From: Flammeovirgaceae bacterium
GTDB taxonomy: Bacteria; Bacteroidota; Bacteroidia; Cytophagales; Cyclobacteriaceae
Direction: 5' to 3'
Length of the DNA: 5,861 nucleotides
Assembly (NCBI GenBank): GCA_003229495.1
Contig: QIEB01000300.1
Location: forward strand, 1 to 5,861
A model generated the notes under the pieces. It had not been told where the DNA came from, made no database searches, and worked only from the letters and a program-made list of their open reading frames with translations. A program made the position numbers and the translations under genes. Shown in pieces: positions 4,982 through 5,861 of the stretch. The stretch's first letter is position 1. The number at the start of each line of letters is the position of its first letter.

Positions 4982-5861
4982 ATGAAAACCTTCTATGTTG
5001 GAATTCTATATTTTTTAGTTCTTGTTTCCTGTGACAGTTATCACCCCGGTAAAATGCCTTTATTGGAGGATTATGGCAACGACGATTTAAAAGCCATGAA
5101 CATTGCCACCCAAAAGTATCCGAGAACCTCCACGAATTATTATAAGAAAGGTTTGATCCTTTGGAATATGGGCAAGCGAAAAGAAGCATTACAGAGCATT
5201 GCTAAAGCTGTGGAGATGAACGATAGCCAGGGTGAATATCACCTGTTCCTCGCCCAGACCTACCTGGAAAATGATTCTGTAAAGGCGGCCTTCGAGGCCG
5301 CCAAAAAAGCGGAAAGCCTGGCGCTCGATACATTGGCGTTGAATGAACTATTGGCAGACCTTTATCTTGAAAATAAAGAGCCTCAACCAGCTCTTGAACA
5401 TATAAATGCCGCCTTAGAAAAAGATCCCACGCTGGCAGAAAATCATCTTCGTAGGGGCAACATTCTTCTTGCCCTGTCCAGACCAAAAGAGGCAGAAGAA
5501 AGTCTTTTAACCAGTTTATCTCTTGACAATCAGTCAAAAGGAGCTTCTAAAGCTTTGGCGGACATATATTTACAAAGGGGTGACTACGATAACGCCCTGG
5601 TATATATTGATAAGAACCTGGCGAAAAGTCCAGGCGATGTAGATTTTTTATATAAGAAAGGAGTTGCGAAATCAGAGACTGGGCAACTCAACCCTGCTGT
5701 GGCACTATTTCGGACGGTCATTGCCAAGGACGATATCTACCAGCCTGCATACAGTAAACTAGCATCTGTTTACTATAGAAAGCGCAAATACGATTCCGCC
5801 AGGTACTATTCAAATGGTGCCCTAAAACTGGATGAACAAGACACAGAAGCTTTGCTAACGC
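4982..5861 (+). CDS. TPR-repeat lipoprotein, N-terminal 293 residues (runs off right edge)
   Basis: The frame is open from ATG 4982 to the window end with no stop, giving 293 codons. It starts MKTFYVGILYFLVLVSCDS: a lipoprotein signal peptide with lipobox LVSC and predicted lipidated Cys17. The next Met is residue 25 and would lose the signal, so 4982 is the start. From residue 51 the protein is built of tetratricopeptide repeats at exact 34-residue spacing, beginning near 51, 85, 119, 153, 187, 221 and 255. Each has the W/Y-x2-L/G, A/Y and P-type positions, for example ASKALADIYLQRGDYDNALV and SKLASVYYRKRKYDSARYY. TPRs form a superhelical scaffold for protein binding, here on the periplasmic face of a membrane or at the cell surface. 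Asp at +2 does not predict location in Bacteroidota, and no K/Q-(D/E)2 surface-export signal follows the Cys. The partner and any C-terminal domain are unknown. Confidence 0.88.
   Translation, partial: MKTFYVGILYFLVLVSCDSYHPGKMPLLEDYGNDDLKAMNIATQKYPRTSTNYYKKGLILWNMGKRKEALQSIAKAVEMNDSQGEYHLFLAQTYLENDSVKAAFEAAKKAESLALDTLALNELLADLYLENKEPQPALEHINAALEKDPTLAENHLRRGNILLALSRPKEAEESLLTSLSLDNQSKGASKALADIYLQRGDYDNALVYIDKNLAKSPGDVDFLYKKGVAKSETGQLNPAVALFRTVIAKDDIYQPAYSKLASVYYRKRKYDSARYYSNGALKLDEQDTEALLT

Noticed and set aside
4980..5537. Two minus-strand open frames (69 and 111 codons)
   Set aside because: They lie opposite the TPR lipoprotein, whose lipobox and regular repeats make the plus strand clearly coding.

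Overview
The window looks like chromosomal DNA from a member of the Bacteroidota. The evidence is the style of the genes: a lipoprotein-type RND adaptor whose mature end runs into a short coiled coil, a TetR-TolC-adaptor gene order, a TPR lipoprotein, moderate G+C judged by eye, and start codons that mostly lack Shine-Dalgarno sequences. I cannot place it below phylum. No rRNA, tRNA, CRISPR array, insertion sequence or transposase was seen.

Layout. Six genes lie on the minus strand and one on the plus strand. Read in the direction of minus-strand transcription, they are: an SDR oxidoreductase (4810-3965), a MATE-family exporter (3900-2491), an overlooked 37-codon single-membrane-span protein (2351-2238), a TetR-type repressor (2170-1550), a TolC-type outer membrane efflux protein (1569-187), and the first 63 codons of an RND periplasmic adaptor lipoprotein (190 to beyond base 1). 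Divergent from the SDR gene, a TPR-repeat lipoprotein starts at 4982 on the plus strand and runs off the right edge.

How the genes work together. tetR, tolC and the adaptor form a tight operon: tetR overlaps tolC by 20 bp, and tolC overlaps the adaptor by an ATGA junction. An RND pump gene is expected just beyond base 1. The product would be a tripartite exporter across both membranes, controlled by its own TetR repressor. The MATE transporter upstream on the same strand would be a second, inner-membrane drug or cation-coupled exporter, so the region reads as a small efflux cluster. The SDR enzyme and the TPR lipoprotein have no evident functional tie to it.

The most interesting part is the 320-bp gap between the MATE and tetR genes (2171-2490). 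It holds the 37-residue membrane peptide gene, which has the only strong Shine-Dalgarno sequence in the window. It also holds a 14-bp perfect inverted repeat whose arms bracket most of that gene, and a 29-bp near-palindrome three bases ahead of the tetR start that is a good candidate for the TetR operator. An 8-mer, TTCACTTC, recurs upstream of tetR, MATE and SDR on the same strand.
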